Shown in pieces: positions 1 to 8,328 of a stretch of 64,000 nucleotides of DNA. Each line of letters begins with the position of its first letter. Positions within the stretch are counted from its first letter, which is position 1. The stretch is taken from NCBI GenBank assembly GCA_036500145.1, contig DASYCO010000045.1, positions 44,247 to 108,246 of the forward strand, written 5' to 3'. The notes below the pieces were generated by a model that searched no databases, had not been told where the DNA came from, and saw only the letters and a list, made by a program, of their open reading frames with translations. A program made the position numbers and the translations under genes. The stretch is from CAMAVH01 sp036500145 (GTDB taxonomy: Bacteria > Pseudomonadota > Alphaproteobacteria > SMXQ01).

Positions 1-1
1 C

Positions 2-973
2 GTCGACAAGGCGACCAAGCTCGAGACCATCTACAACCGCATCCACGAAGTCCGCACCCGCTTCGAGGTGGTCAAGCGGGAGTTCGAGATCGCGGCCTTG
101 CGCGGCCGGCTGGCCGGCCAGGATATTGCCGAGGTCGAGCGGGACGTCGCCGCGTTCAATGCCGAGGCCGACGCCGATTTCGCCTTCGTCGCCGAATGCA
201 ACGTCGGCGACGAGTTCATGGCGCCCGAGCGCGTGGAGCGGCTGAAACGGGTGGCCGAGCGACGCTGGGTCCGCACCCTCGACGACCGCCTTGGCCTGTC
301 GCACGAGGAGTTCCAGCGCGCGAACCGCACGCCGTCGCCGGCCTTGCCGGTCATGGAGCGCCTGCTCGACGACAGGCCCGAGCATATCGTGACGCGTGCG
401 CCGTCGGAGGTCATGCCCGAGGACAATCCCTGGGGCTTCAAGCTGCGCGCGCCGGCGCACCGGTACAACATGGGCGAGCTCTACAACCTCTCGGTCGGCT
501 ACGGCACGCTGACCGAAGAGGAGCGCTACAAGATCAACGACCACATCGTCCAGACCATCGTCATGCTGGAGAGCTTGCCCTTTCCCCGCCAGCTGGCCGC
601 GGTGCCGGAGATCGCCGGCGGCCACCATGAGCGGATGGACGGCGGCGGATATCCGAAGCGGCGCATGGCGGGAGAGATGTCGGTGCTGGCCCGCATCATG
701 GCGGTCGCCGACGTGTTCGAGGCATTGACCGCCTGCGACCGCCCCTACAAGAAGGCCAAGAGCGTCAGCGAATCCGTTCGCATCCTCGGGTCGTTCAAGA
801 AGAACGGCCACCTCGATCCCGACCTCGTCGACCTCTTCCTGAAGTCGGGGGCTTGGAAGGCCTACGCGGATCGCTTCCTCGACGCCGGGCAGATCGACCA
901 GCCGGACATCGAGGCCGTGCTGGCGATTCAGGCGCCGGCCTTTGAGGGCGGGGCATCCGCCACGCCGGCCTAG
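2..973 (+). CDS. HD-GYP domain protein, C-terminal part (5' truncated by window edge)
   Basis: The reading frame is open from base 2, so the gene begins outside the window; 323 residues are visible. A poorly conserved helical stretch of about 170 residues precedes an HD-GYP-type region containing GGHHERMDGGGYP and then ARIMAVADVFEALTACDRPYKKA, the two signature blocks of HD-GYP cyclic-di-GMP phosphodiesterases (family knowledge). The canonical HD dipeptide is not obvious; the nearest equivalent is NDHIVQT about 35 residues earlier, so activity is uncertain. The protein probably has an N-terminal sensor or receiver part that cannot be seen. It is followed by about 170 bases without a recognisable gene before the next start. 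Confidence 0.8.
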   Translation, partial: VDKATKLETIYNRIHEVRTRFEVVKREFEIAALRGRLAGQDIAEVERDVAAFNAEADADFAFVAECNVGDEFMAPERVERLKRVAERRWVRTLDDRLGLSHEEFQRANRTPSPALPVMERLLDDRPEHIVTRAPSEVMPEDNPWGFKLRAPAHRYNMGELYNLSVGYGTLTEEERYKINDHIVQTIVMLESLPFPRQLAAVPEIAGGHHERMDGGGYPKRRMAGEMSVLARIMAVADVFEALTACDRPYKKAKSVSESVRILGSFKKNGHLDPDLVDLFLKSGAWKAYADRFLDAGQIDQPDIEAVLAIQAPAFEGGASATPA

Positions 974-1147
974 GGGCGTCATCTCGGGGCAAGCCGGGGA
1001 CGGCGGCGACATGGCTGGAGCAAATGTGACAGCGGCCGCTGAATGGCGTTTCGCAAACAGCAGTCGCGGCGCTGCGCCGGCTTTGATAGAACGGGCGTTC
1101 GTGCCTGTGAAATTGGCGTGCCTGTAAAAAAATAGGGGAGACGTTCC

Positions 1148-2221
1148 GTGCTGGGTGGTTTGCTGGCGCTGCTGTCGGCGGCGACGTTCGCGTTCAACAA
1201 TGCGGCTGTCCGCAAGGGCGTTCTGACCGGGTCCGTGGCGCAGGCCATGGCCATCACCGTGCCGGTCGGCCTGCCGATCTTCTTTCTCGTGGCGATCCCC
1301 ATGGGCGCCTTCGGGCCGCTGATGACCTTCAGCCTCGCGACCTGGGTCTGGCTCTCGGTCGCCGGCGTGCAGCACTTCATCCTCGGGCGCTACTGCAACT
1401 ACCGCGCGACCAAGGCGATGGGCGCGGTGCTCACCGGCCCGGTGCAGCAGGGCGGGCTGGTCTTCACGCTCGCCATCGCCGTGATCGCGCTCGGCGAAGC
1501 GCTGACGCCGCTGCGCATCATCGGCATTCTGCTGGTGGTCGGCGGCCCGGCTTTGTCGCTGCACGAGGGACTGAGCGTCCGCAAGGCGGCTAAGGCCGCC
1601 AAGGCCGCGAAAGCCGCCAAGGCGGACCCGGCTGACGTCAGCACGGCCGGCGACGCGACGATCCTGAAGGTCGGAGAAAAGGCCGAGGAGGCCAAGCCCG
1701 TCTTCAAGCCGGCCTATTTCGAAGGCTACCTCTTCGCGACGATCTCGGCGGCGGCGCAGGGCACCAGCCCCATCCTCGTGCGCTTCGCCCTGGAGCATCA
1801 GGGCCTGGCCGGCAGCATCGCCGGCGGCCTGATCTCCTACGGCGCCGCGACCGTGTTCTTCTGCCTGTTCCTGCTGTGGCCCGGCCAGCTGCGCCACGTG
1901 ATGGAGATCAAGCCGGTGGCCGCCAAGTGGTTCACCATCTCGGGCCTCTTCGTCGGCTTCTCGCAGCTGTTCCGCTACATGGCGCTTTCCATCGCGCCGG
2001 TGTCGGTCGTCACGCCGATCCAGCGCCTCTCGCTGCTGTTCCGCGTCTATTTCGCCAAGGTGCTGACGCGCGACCACGAGGTGCTGGAAGGCAAGGTGAT
2101 CCTCGGCACGGTGATCTCGCTGCTCGGCACCCTGGCGCTGTCGATCAGCACCGACCTGGTGCTGGAATACGTGCCGCTGCCCGATTTCATCGTGGCCATC
2201 GCCCATTGGCACTGGCCGTAA
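1148..2221 (+). CDS. EamA/DMT-family membrane transporter with a Lys-Ala repeat linker
   Basis: This 357-residue protein has about ten hydrophobic segments in two halves (roughly residues 1-138 and 190-345), the pattern of drug/metabolite transporters of the EamA type. The substrate cannot be told from sequence. A GTG start at 1148 is chosen because a GGGGAG ribosome site lies 8-14 bases upstream. The central cytoplasmic linker (residues about 142-188) is unusually long and charged. It holds a KAA-repeat tract (1583-1624) followed by a KxGEKAEEAKP segment. The gene stands alone, convergent with the minus-strand phytase-like gene. Exporter or importer direction is unknown. Confidence 0.75.
   Translation: MLGGLLALLSAATFAFNNAAVRKGVLTGSVAQAMAITVPVGLPIFFLVAIPMGAFGPLMTFSLATWVWLSVAGVQHFILGRYCNYRATKAMGAVLTGPVQQGGLVFTLAIAVIALGEALTPLRIIGILLVVGGPALSLHEGLSVRKAAKAAKAAKAAKADPADVSTAGDATILKVGEKAEEAKPVFKPAYFEGYLFATISAAAQGTSPILVRFALEHQGLAGSIAGGLISYGAATVFFCLFLLWPGQLRHVMEIKPVAAKWFTISGLFVGFSQLFRYMALSIAPVSVVTPIQRLSLLFRVYFAKVLTRDHEVLEGKVILGTVISLLGTLALSISTDLVLEYVPLPDFIVAIAHWHWP
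1583..1624 (+). repeat. In-frame 9-bp tandem repeat encoding (Lys-Ala-Ala)n
   Basis: Four and two-thirds near-identical 9-base units (aaggccgcc with small changes) run in frame inside the transporter gene and encode residues 146-159. Such repeats can change copy number by slippage without breaking the frame. The tract lies in the loop between the two EamA halves. Confidence 0.8.
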
Positions 2222-2239
2222 GGCCGCAGCCCTCGGCAC

Positions 2240-2275
2240 AAAAAAGACGGCGCCCGGATCGGCTCCGGGCGCCGT
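2240..2275 (-). terminator. Rho-independent terminator of the phytase-like gene
   Basis: A perfect 12-bp stem (2247-2258 with 2264-2275) has a 5-base loop. Read on the minus strand it is followed by six T residues (AAAAAA at 2240-2245 on the plus strand). The polarity fits termination of the minus-strand gene ending at 2345; it may also block read-through from the convergent transporter gene. Confidence 0.85.
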
Positions 2276-2344
2276 AAACCACTCGTCAGGGCAGACCAAC
2301 GAGGGTGGGAGCTCTGGCGCGCGCGATGCGCGCCCTGTCAGCCG

Positions 2345-3664
2345 TCAGTTCGTCAGCTTGAGCGCCGGGTCGCTGACCAGCACGATCTTGCTGCGCTCGC
2401 CGGTGATGCCGAAGTCGTCGTCGTTGATGAGCAGCATGCGGCCGTCGTTGAGGAAGGCGATGCCTTCCAGCTTCACCGGCATTTCCGGATACTCGTTGGT
2501 GTCGAGGCGCAGCGTCTTGGGCGTCGGCCTGACGCCGATGGCGGCGGCGTCCTTGCTCTGCTCGAGGGTGGGCGAGGTGGCGACGTCGTCCCACTTGCTG
2601 CCGAAGATGTCGGTGGCGTCGGCGAGCGAGATCTCGTTCAGGCGCGTGACCTTGTCGGTGCGCTCCAGCACCAGCAGGCGGTCGGTGCCGAGGGCGGACA
2701 TCTCGCTGATGCGGCCGGCGTTCATGGCCTTCGAGCCGTCCTTGTAGAGCTTGTAGTCGTCGAGCGCGTAGACGTACTCGCCGACGATCTTCTCGCTGGC
2801 GCGGTCCATCTTGTAGAGGCGGGCATTGGCGGCGTCGCGGTAGGCGGCGGCGTCCGGGTTGGCCAGCGGGTTCTGCACGATGAAGTAGATGAACTTCTCG
2901 TCCGGCGACATGGTGATCGATTCGATGCCGCGGTTGTTCTGGCGCTTCACCAGGATGGCGGGCAGGCTGCCTTCGACGGGGTAGTTGGCGTTCTTGAAGT
3001 CGCCTTCCGAGCCGGCCGGCACCAGGCGCTTGATGACCTTGCCGTCGGCGGCGACATGCAGGATGCCCGGCGCGTTCTCGTCGGAGACCCAGAAGCTGCC
3101 GTCGGCGAGCTTCACCAGGCCTTCGAGGTCGACGCCGCCCGGGTCCTGGGCGAGCTTGTTGCCCTTGCCGTCGAACGGAATCTCGGTCGAGGCGTGGGTC
3201 AGCGTGTTGACGATGCCGGTGAGCGGCTTGCCGTCGCTGTCCTTCAGCGGCATGGCCTTGGTCACGCGGAACGTATTGCCGGCCATCAGCTCGACGGTGA
3301 AGATAGACGGCGCGTAGCTCGGCATCGGATAGGCGCGGGCGTTCTTCGTGCCGCCGCACATCTGCTGCGGCGTGAGGCCGGTGATCTCCTGGCCTTCCTC
3401 GTCGCAGGTGAAGTTCGCGCCGCGGTCGCTGATCGTGTAGACGACCGTGTCCGGATCCTTCGGCGAATGGAAGGCGCCGCTGCCGATGCCGTTGGTGAGC
3501 TGCAGGGTCTTGCCGCCGTCGAAGGCGAAGGCGCCGAGGCGCAGCGCCGGATCGTCGCTGGTGTAGACTTCGACCTTCTGCTGGGCTTGCGCCAGGCTGG
3601 ATGCGCCAAGCAGGGCGGCGCAGAACGCGGCGGCAAAGGCGGCGTGGGACGTGCGGTTCGTCAT
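2345..3664 (-). CDS. Secreted esterase-like / phytase-like protein
   Basis: The 439-residue product starts with MTNRTSHAAFAAAFCAALL and an AQAQQ cleavage site, a clear Sec signal peptide, so it should act in the periplasm or outside the cell. The ATG at 3664 is preferred to an in-frame start 54 bases upstream because it directly precedes the signal peptide and follows a GGAGAG ribosome site. Motifs such as DRGANFTCDEEGQE, DLEGLVKLADGSFWVSDE and SITMSPDEKFIYFIVQNPLA match the 'esterase-like activity of phytase' beta-propeller family as I recall it. The substrate is probably a phosphoester. Pho-box-like repeats lie upstream (3740-3780), which supports a role in phosphate scavenging. Confidence 0.75.
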   Translation of the reverse strand: MTNRTSHAAFAAAFCAALLGASSLAQAQQKVEVYTSDDPALRLGAFAFDGGKTLQLTNGIGSGAFHSPKDPDTVVYTISDRGANFTCDEEGQEITGLTPQQMCGGTKNARAYPMPSYAPSIFTVELMAGNTFRVTKAMPLKDSDGKPLTGIVNTLTHASTEIPFDGKGNKLAQDPGGVDLEGLVKLADGSFWVSDENAPGILHVAADGKVIKRLVPAGSEGDFKNANYPVEGSLPAILVKRQNNRGIESITMSPDEKFIYFIVQNPLANPDAAAYRDAANARLYKMDRASEKIVGEYVYALDDYKLYKDGSKAMNAGRISEMSALGTDRLLVLERTDKVTRLNEISLADATDIFGSKWDDVATSPTLEQSKDAAAIGVRPTPKTLRLDTNEYPEMPVKLEGIAFLNDGRMLLINDDDFGITGERSKIVLVSDPALKLTN

Positions 3665-3739
3665 GGACAGAAACTCTCCGGAATGATGGCGGGCCGCGCG
3701 GCGGAAGCGCCAGCGCATGCCTTAGCTAACCGCGCCGAG

Positions 3740-3780
3740 ATGACAGAAGCGCCGAAGCCTTTGTGACAGGAGGGTGAAAG
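3740..3780 (-). promoter_or_regulatory. Possible Pho box upstream of the phytase-like gene
   Basis: On the plus strand ATGACAG (3740-3746), GTGACAG (3763-3769) and GTGAAAG (3774-3780) recur. The last two are exactly 11 bases apart. On the minus strand they read CTTTCAC-N4-CTGTCAC, close to the alphaproteobacterial PhoB box CTGTCAT-N4-CTGTCAT. The site lies 76-116 bases upstream of the start at 3664, just past the 3' end of the extensin-like gene. Confidence 0.5.
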
Positions 3781-3787
3781 GCCGGCG

Positions 3788-4498
3788 TCAGCGGCAGAGC
3801 GTAAAGCCGCCCATGTCCATGTGGAAGTGGTTGTAATGCAAGGCGTTATAGTCCGGCCCTAGCACCGTGCCGAAGATGCCGCAGGCGCGGGCATGGACGT
3901 CCTGGAGGAAGCGGGCCTCGGTGCCGACGTTGTCTCCGTCCTTCCAGTCGCGCAGCACGCTGACCTGCCGGCCGTCCTTCAGGCGGAAGGCGGAGAGGTC
4001 GATGGCGTCGGCCGAGGCGTGCTGGCTGCGCCGGCCCGCGTCGCGGTTGTTCACGTTGCGGCAGGCGTAGGTGCCGAGATGGGTGACGGCGACGACGGGT
4101 TCGTGGAAGGCGGCTGCGGCCGCCGGCTGCAGCGCGTGCCGTTCGAACAGCGCCAGGCCGACGGCGAGCGGGCAGGCGGCGACGAAGCCGCTGCTGTAGG
4201 CGACGCTGGAAGACGAGACGCGCACGACGTTGCGGAACTGGCATTGCGGACCGACCGTCTGGTCGGCGAGCGGCGCGAAGCGCATGCCGGACCGTGCGAG
4301 GGTGGCGAGGCATTGCGCGGGATCGCCGGCGAGGCGCTTGAGCTTGTACTTGGTCAGCAGGTTCGGCGCGTCGGCGAAGTCGATCGGCGCCCAGGGATTC
4401 AGGCGGTCAGGAATGCGCAGCGCGCCGAACCAGAGCGCCGCGCCAGCGGTCACGGCAAGGACGGTGGTTACGCTGAGGATAGCGCCGCCGGTTCGCAT
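3788..4498 (-). CDS. Extensin-like C-terminal domain protein
   Basis: This 236-residue protein has one N-terminal hydrophobic anchor or uncleaved signal (residues about 8-28). The rest matches the bacterial extensin-like family: a Cys-rich body, SQHASADAIDLSAF in the middle and HYNHFHMDMG at the C terminus. The H..D and HxH pattern resembles zinc ligands of D-Ala-D-Ala peptidase-like folds (LAS family), so peptidoglycan-related hydrolysis in the periplasm is plausible but inferred. Four or more cysteines could form disulfides. An exact GGAAC-N16-CGTT motif lies 50-74 bases upstream of its start, suggesting EcfG-dependent expression and a stress role at the envelope. Confidence 0.82.
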   Translation of the reverse strand: MRTGGAILSVTTVLAVTAGAALWFGALRIPDRLNPWAPIDFADAPNLLTKYKLKRLAGDPAQCLATLARSGMRFAPLADQTVGPQCQFRNVVRVSSSSVAYSSGFVAACPLAVGLALFERHALQPAAAAAFHEPVVAVTHLGTYACRNVNNRDAGRRSQHASADAIDLSAFRLKDGRQVSVLRDWKDGDNVGTEARFLQDVHARACGIFGTVLGPDYNALHYNHFHMDMGGFTLCR

Positions 4499-4547
4499 CG
4501 CGCCGCACAGACAGTTTCAACGGAGATTTGCCTAAAAGCGCATCATT

Positions 4548-4572
4548 AACGATTCGCCGCATGGCTCGTTCC
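4548..4572 (-). promoter_or_regulatory. EcfG-type promoter (GGAAC-N16-CGTT) for the extensin-like gene
   Basis: Read on the minus strand GGAAC occupies 4572-4568 and CGTT 4551-4548, with a 16-base spacer. This is the exact consensus known for alphaproteobacterial EcfG/RpoE2/SigT sigma factors. A start site near 4540 would give a leader of about 40 bases before the ATG at 4498. Confidence 0.65.
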
Positions 4573-4674
4573 GCTTTCCGGCTTGATTGCCCGGGACGGC
4601 GCGCCTAAGTCACTGGCTGTCCTTTCGCGCCGTTCGCGCGCGGCCCTCGGTCCTCCATTCGCGAGTCCATCCCC

Positions 4675-5724
4675 ATGCCCACCTTGCTCGATCCGCTGCG
4701 CGTCGGCGCCCTCACCTTGCCCAACCGCGTCGTCATGGCGCCGCTGACCCGCTCGCGCTCCACGGCGAGCCGCGTGCCCAACGCGCTGATGGCCGAATAC
4801 TACCGCCAGCGCGCCAGCGCCGGCCTGATCCTGACCGAGGCGACGTCGGTGACGCCGATGGGCGTCGGCTACCACGACACGCCGGGCATCTGGTCGGCCG
4901 AGCAGGTCGAAGGCTGGAAGCTGACGACCAAGGCGGTGCATGACGCGGGCGGGCGCATCTTCCTGCAGCTCTGGCATGTCGGGCGCACGTCCGATCCGTT
5001 CTACCTCGACGGCAGGCAGCCGGTGGCGCCGAGCGCCATCGCCATCCCGGGCCCGATCGACCGCGTGGCGCCGGGCAAGCCGTACGTCGTGCCGCGCGCG
5101 CTCGAGCTTTCCGAGCTGCCGGGCGTGATCGAGGGCTATCGCGTCGGCGCCGAGAACGCGCAGAAGGCCGGCTTCGACGGCGTCGAGATCCACGGCGCCA
5201 ACGGCTATCTGCTCGACACCTTCCTGCAGGACAAGGCGAACGTCCGCACCGACGGATACGGCGGCTCGGTCGAGAACCGCGCGCGGCTGATGCTGGAAGT
5301 GACCGACGCCGTCGTCTCGGTGTGGGGCGCGGACCGCGTCGGCATGCATCTGTCGCCGCGCGGCGACAATCCGGGAATGGGCGATTCCAATCCGCTGGCG
5401 ACCTTCGGCTATGCCGCAAAGGAACTGGGCAAGCGCAAGCTCGCCTTCATCTGCGCGCGCGAAGCCGTCGGCGCGGACAGCATCGGCCCCGAACTGAAGA
5501 AGGCCTTCGGCGGCGTCTACATCGCCAACCAGGGCTTCGACTTCGCGAGCGGCAACCAGGCGCTGCATGACGGCTGGGCCGACGCCATCGCCTTCGGCAA
5601 GCTGAAGATCGCCAATCCGGACTTGGCGGTTCGTTTCGCCAAGGGCGCGTCACTCAACGCATGGGACGGCTCGACCTTCTACGCCGGCGAGACCAAGGGC
5701 TACACGGACTATCCGGCGCTGTAA
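4675..5724 (+). CDS. Old yellow enzyme family alkene reductase (NemA-like)
   Basis: The 349-residue protein is a full-length FMN-dependent TIM-barrel ene-reductase. Visible landmarks are the N-terminal LDPLRVGALTLPNRVVMAPLTRSRS, the QLWHVGRTS motif, the substrate-binding HGANGYLLDTFLQ (His-Gly-Ala-Asn) and DGYGGSVENRARL. These match N-ethylmaleimide reductase and xenobiotic reductase relatives, which reduce activated C=C bonds with NAD(P)H and may detoxify electrophiles or nitro compounds. The natural substrate is unknown. It is a stand-alone gene followed by the palindromic repeat cluster. The ATG at 4675 gives an N terminus of family length. Confidence 0.9.
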   Translation: MPTLLDPLRVGALTLPNRVVMAPLTRSRSTASRVPNALMAEYYRQRASAGLILTEATSVTPMGVGYHDTPGIWSAEQVEGWKLTTKAVHDAGGRIFLQLWHVGRTSDPFYLDGRQPVAPSAIAIPGPIDRVAPGKPYVVPRALELSELPGVIEGYRVGAENAQKAGFDGVEIHGANGYLLDTFLQDKANVRTDGYGGSVENRARLMLEVTDAVVSVWGADRVGMHLSPRGDNPGMGDSNPLATFGYAAKELGKRKLAFICAREAVGADSIGPELKKAFGGVYIANQGFDFASGNQALHDGWADAIAFGKLKIANPDLAVRFAKGASLNAWDGSTFYAGETKGYTDYPAL

Positions 5725-5737
5725 GGCGCTTCTACAT

Positions 5738-6146
5738 CGTCATGGCCGCACTTGTTGCGGCCATCCACGCCTGTTCTTTGCCGACAGCGAAAGCCGTGGG
5801 TGCCCGGGTCAAGCCCGGGCATCGACAATAAGCGTCATGCTCGGGCTTGACCCGAGCATCCATGCGTCAAATGCCTGAGCGCTTGGCGGGTGGACCATCG
5901 GGTCAAGCCCGATGGTGACGGTTTTTGTGAGGAGGGGTGAAGCGCCTCCGTCGTCATGGCCGGATTTATTCCGGCCATCCACGGCTTTCTCGTCTCAGCA
6001 CCGCTAGGCGTGGATGCCCGGGCCGAGCCCGGGCATGACGCTTGTTGTCGATGCTTTTAGATCGTCATGCTCGGGCTTGACCCGGGCATCCATGCGTCAA
6101 ATGCCTGAGTGCTTGGCGGATGAACCCTCGGGTCAAGCCCGAGGGT
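5738..6146. repeat. Cluster of eight REP-like palindromes, including a duplicated 90-bp block
   Basis: The gap between the reductase and CoA-transferase genes contains no gene but eight short palindromes with 8-9 bp stems and about 5-base loops: 5742-5764, 5801-5821, 5837-5859, 5894-5916, 5956-5979, 6014-6036, 6067-6089 and 6124-6146. Most carry the flanks CGTCATG...CATCCACG in one or the other orientation. The block 5833-5922 is repeated at 6063-6152 with no indels. Elements of this type are scattered in many alphaproteobacterial genomes as REP/BIME sequences. They may terminate transcription or protect 3' ends; here they separate two convergent genes. Confidence 0.85.
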
Positions 6147-6160
6147 GGCGGTTGATGAAG

Positions 6161-7405
6161 CTACCCGATCACCTTCTCGGCCCGTAGTGCTGCGATCTCG
6201 TCGTCGCGCAGGCCAAGGAGTTCGTGCAGCACGTCGTCGGTGTGCTGGCCGAGGGTCGGCGGCGGCAGGCGGTAGGCCGGCGGCGTCTCCGACATCTTGA
6301 TCGGGCTGGCGACGAAGGGAACCGGCGCGCCGCCCGCGAGGTCGTGGGGCAGGGTGGTGACCATGCCGCGCGACTGCACATGCGGGTCGGCGAAGACCTG
6401 CGTCATGTCGTTGACCGGGCCGCACGGCACGGCGCGCGCTTCCAACCCCTCGACCCAGTGCGCGGTCGGCTTGGTCGCCAGCAGTTCGGCGAGCAGCGGC
6501 GTGATGATGGCGCGGTTCTTGATGCGGTCGCCGCTGGCGGCGAAGCGCGGGTCGGCCGCCAGGTCGGGCCGGCCGGCGAAGTCGCAGAAGCGCTGGAACT
6601 GCCCGTCGTTGCCGACGGCGAGGATGAGATAGCCGTCGGACGAGGCGAAGACGTCGTAGGGCACGATGGTCGGATGGCTGTTGCCGAGGCGCGGCGGGTT
6701 CACGCCGGCGATCAGCGCATATTGCGCGAGATAGCTCATCCAGGCGACCTGCGTGTCGAGCAGCGCCATGTCGACATGCTGGCCCTCGCCGGTGGCGTCG
6801 CGATGGCGCAGCGCCGAGAGGATGCCGATGGCGGCGTAGGTGCCGCACATCAGGTCGGCGACGCCGACCGCGACCTTCACCGGATCGCCCTGCGGGTCGC
6901 CGGTCAGGCTCATGATGCCGCCCATGCCCTGCACCACGAAGTCGTAGCCGGCGCGCTCGGCGTAGGGGCCGGTCTGGCCGAAGCCGGTGATCGAGCAATA
7001 GACCAGGCGCGGGAAGTCCGGCTTTAGGCTGGCGTAGTCGAGGCCGCATTTCTTCAGCGAGCCGACCTTGAAGTTCTCGGTGAGGATGTCGCACTTGGCG
7101 ATCATCCGGCGCGCCAGCGCGGCGCCCTTCGGCGTCGTGAAGTCGAGCGCCAGCGAACGCTTGCTGCGGTTGGCCGAGAGGAAGTAGGCGCTCTCCGTCG
7201 TGTCGGCGCCGGAGGCGTCCTTGAGGAAGGGCGGGCCCCATTTGCGCGTGTCGTCGCCGACGCCGGGCCGCTCGATCTTGATGACGTCGGCGCCGAGGTC
7301 GCCGAAGATCTGCGTGCAACTCGGCCCGGCGAGGACGCGGGTGATGTCGAAGATGCGCAGGCCGCTCAATGGTCCTGAGGGAAGAGGCCCCTTGCTGTCG
7401 CTCAT
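6161..7405 (-). CDS. CaiB/BaiF family (class III) CoA-transferase
   Basis: The 414-residue product begins GPLSGLRIFDITRVLAGPSCTQIFGDLGADVIKIERP, the N-terminal CoA-binding signature of class III CoA-transferases. GVADLMCGTYAAIGIL contains the expected nucleophilic Asp. The length is normal for the family (about 400). These enzymes move CoA between a donor thioester and a carboxylic acid; the actual acids (formyl/oxalate, succinate, carnitine, bile acids and so on) cannot be told. Its start lies 4 bases after the ruvX stop, so the two are probably co-transcribed, although no functional link is known. The end of the gene abuts the palindrome cluster. Confidence 0.88.
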   Translation of the reverse strand: MSDSKGPLPSGPLSGLRIFDITRVLAGPSCTQIFGDLGADVIKIERPGVGDDTRKWGPPFLKDASGADTTESAYFLSANRSKRSLALDFTTPKGAALARRMIAKCDILTENFKVGSLKKCGLDYASLKPDFPRLVYCSITGFGQTGPYAERAGYDFVVQGMGGIMSLTGDPQGDPVKVAVGVADLMCGTYAAIGILSALRHRDATGEGQHVDMALLDTQVAWMSYLAQYALIAGVNPPRLGNSHPTIVPYDVFASSDGYLILAVGNDGQFQRFCDFAGRPDLAADPRFAASGDRIKNRAIITPLLAELLATKPTAHWVEGLEARAVPCGPVNDMTQVFADPHVQSRGMVTTLPHDLAGGAPVPFVASPIKMSETPPAYRLPPPTLGQHTDDVLHELLGLRDDEIAALRAEKVIG

Positions 7406-7409
7406 CCGG

Positions 7410-7934
7410 TCACTCGTTGGGTGGGTTAGGCTTCGCGTCGGCGGGTGCGTTGCGCTTGGCGTAGGAAAGATAGTCGATGAAGGCCTGCAGGATGACGGCG
7501 GCGGCCATCTTGTCGACGACCTCGGCCTGGCGCTTGCGCGACAGGTCGGCGTCGATCATGACGCGGTGGGCGGTGACGGTGGAAAGCCGCTCGTCCCAGA
7601 AGACGATGTCGACGTCCTGGCCCTGCTGCTCGAAGTGGGCCAGCAGGTTGGCGGCGAACTGGCGCACCGACTGGCAGCGGGGGCCCTCGCTGCCGTCCAT
7701 GTTCAGGGGCAGGCCGAGCACCAGGGCGGCGACATCGTGCTGTTTCACCATGTCGAACAGCTTTTTGGCGTCGTCGCCGAACTTGCCCCGCCGCAGCGTC
7801 TCGGTCGGGGTGGCGATGACGCGCATGACGTCGGACAGGGCCAGGCCGACGGTTTTCGTGCCGATGTCGAGGCCTAGAAACCGCCGTCCGGGGCCGTTCA
7901 GGGCGGCCAGGTCCGTGGGGTTGCGAAGGGGCAT
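7410..7934 (-). CDS. ruvX: Putative pre-16S rRNA nuclease / Holliday junction resolvase-like protein YqgF
   Basis: This is a 174-residue RNase H-fold protein with the YqgF signatures: FLGLDIGTKTVGLALSD (first acidic residue about position 23), LVLGLPLNMDGSEG, FWDERLSTVTAH and VVDKMAAAVILQAFID. The family is implicated in maturation of the 16S rRNA 5' end and was earlier proposed as a Holliday junction resolvase. The C-terminal tail (residues about 160-174) is a short Pro/Asn-rich extension. It is divergent from gatC, about 105 bases away, and is followed by the CoA-transferase gene on the same strand. Confidence 0.92.
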   Translation of the reverse strand: MPLRNPTDLAALNGPGRRFLGLDIGTKTVGLALSDVMRVIATPTETLRRGKFGDDAKKLFDMVKQHDVAALVLGLPLNMDGSEGPRCQSVRQFAANLLAHFEQQGQDVDIVFWDERLSTVTAHRVMIDADLSRKRQAEVVDKMAAAVILQAFIDYLSYAKRNAPADAKPNPPNE

Positions 7935-8040
7935 GGTCGGGTGTTAACGTGCCGGCTCTGGCGGCCAGAGCCTCAAATTTTCCTAGATTTTTCCGGTACT
8001 TGGGCGCCGCCTTCCCATCCGGTCGGAGACACTTAAACAG

Positions 8041-8328
8041 ATGTCGTTGGACAAAGCCACCGTCGCGCATATCGCGCGCCTCGCCCGCATCCGCGTGAGC
8101 GATGCCGAGCAGGATTCCCTCGCCGGCGAGCTCAACCAGATCATGACCTGGATCGAGCAGCTCGACGAGGTGGACACCGCCGGCGTCGAGCCGATGGTCA
8201 GCATCGGCGCGGTCAAGCTGCCGATGCGCGACGACGTGGTGACGGACGGCAACTATCCGGAGAAGGTGCTGGCCAACGCGCCGGAAGGCCGCGACGGCTT
8301 CTTCACCGTGCCGAAGGTGGTCGAGTAA
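8041..8328 (+). CDS. gatC: Asp-tRNA(Asn)/Glu-tRNA(Gln) amidotransferase subunit C
   Basis: This 95-residue small subunit has the typical N-terminal helix (LDKATVAHIARLARIRVSDAE) and the C-terminal MRDDVV...VLANAPEGRDGFFTVPKVVE block. In GatCAB it stabilises GatA and bridges to GatB. The stop codon overlaps the gatA start (TAATG), indicating translational coupling. It opens the gatCAB operon. A GGAGAC ribosome site lies at about 8025. GatCAB converts misacylated Glu-tRNA(Gln) and/or Asp-tRNA(Asn) to the correct amidated forms. Confidence 0.95.
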   Translation: MSLDKATVAHIARLARIRVSDAEQDSLAGELNQIMTWIEQLDEVDTAGVEPMVSIGAVKLPMRDDVVTDGNYPEKVLANAPEGRDGFFTVPKVVE

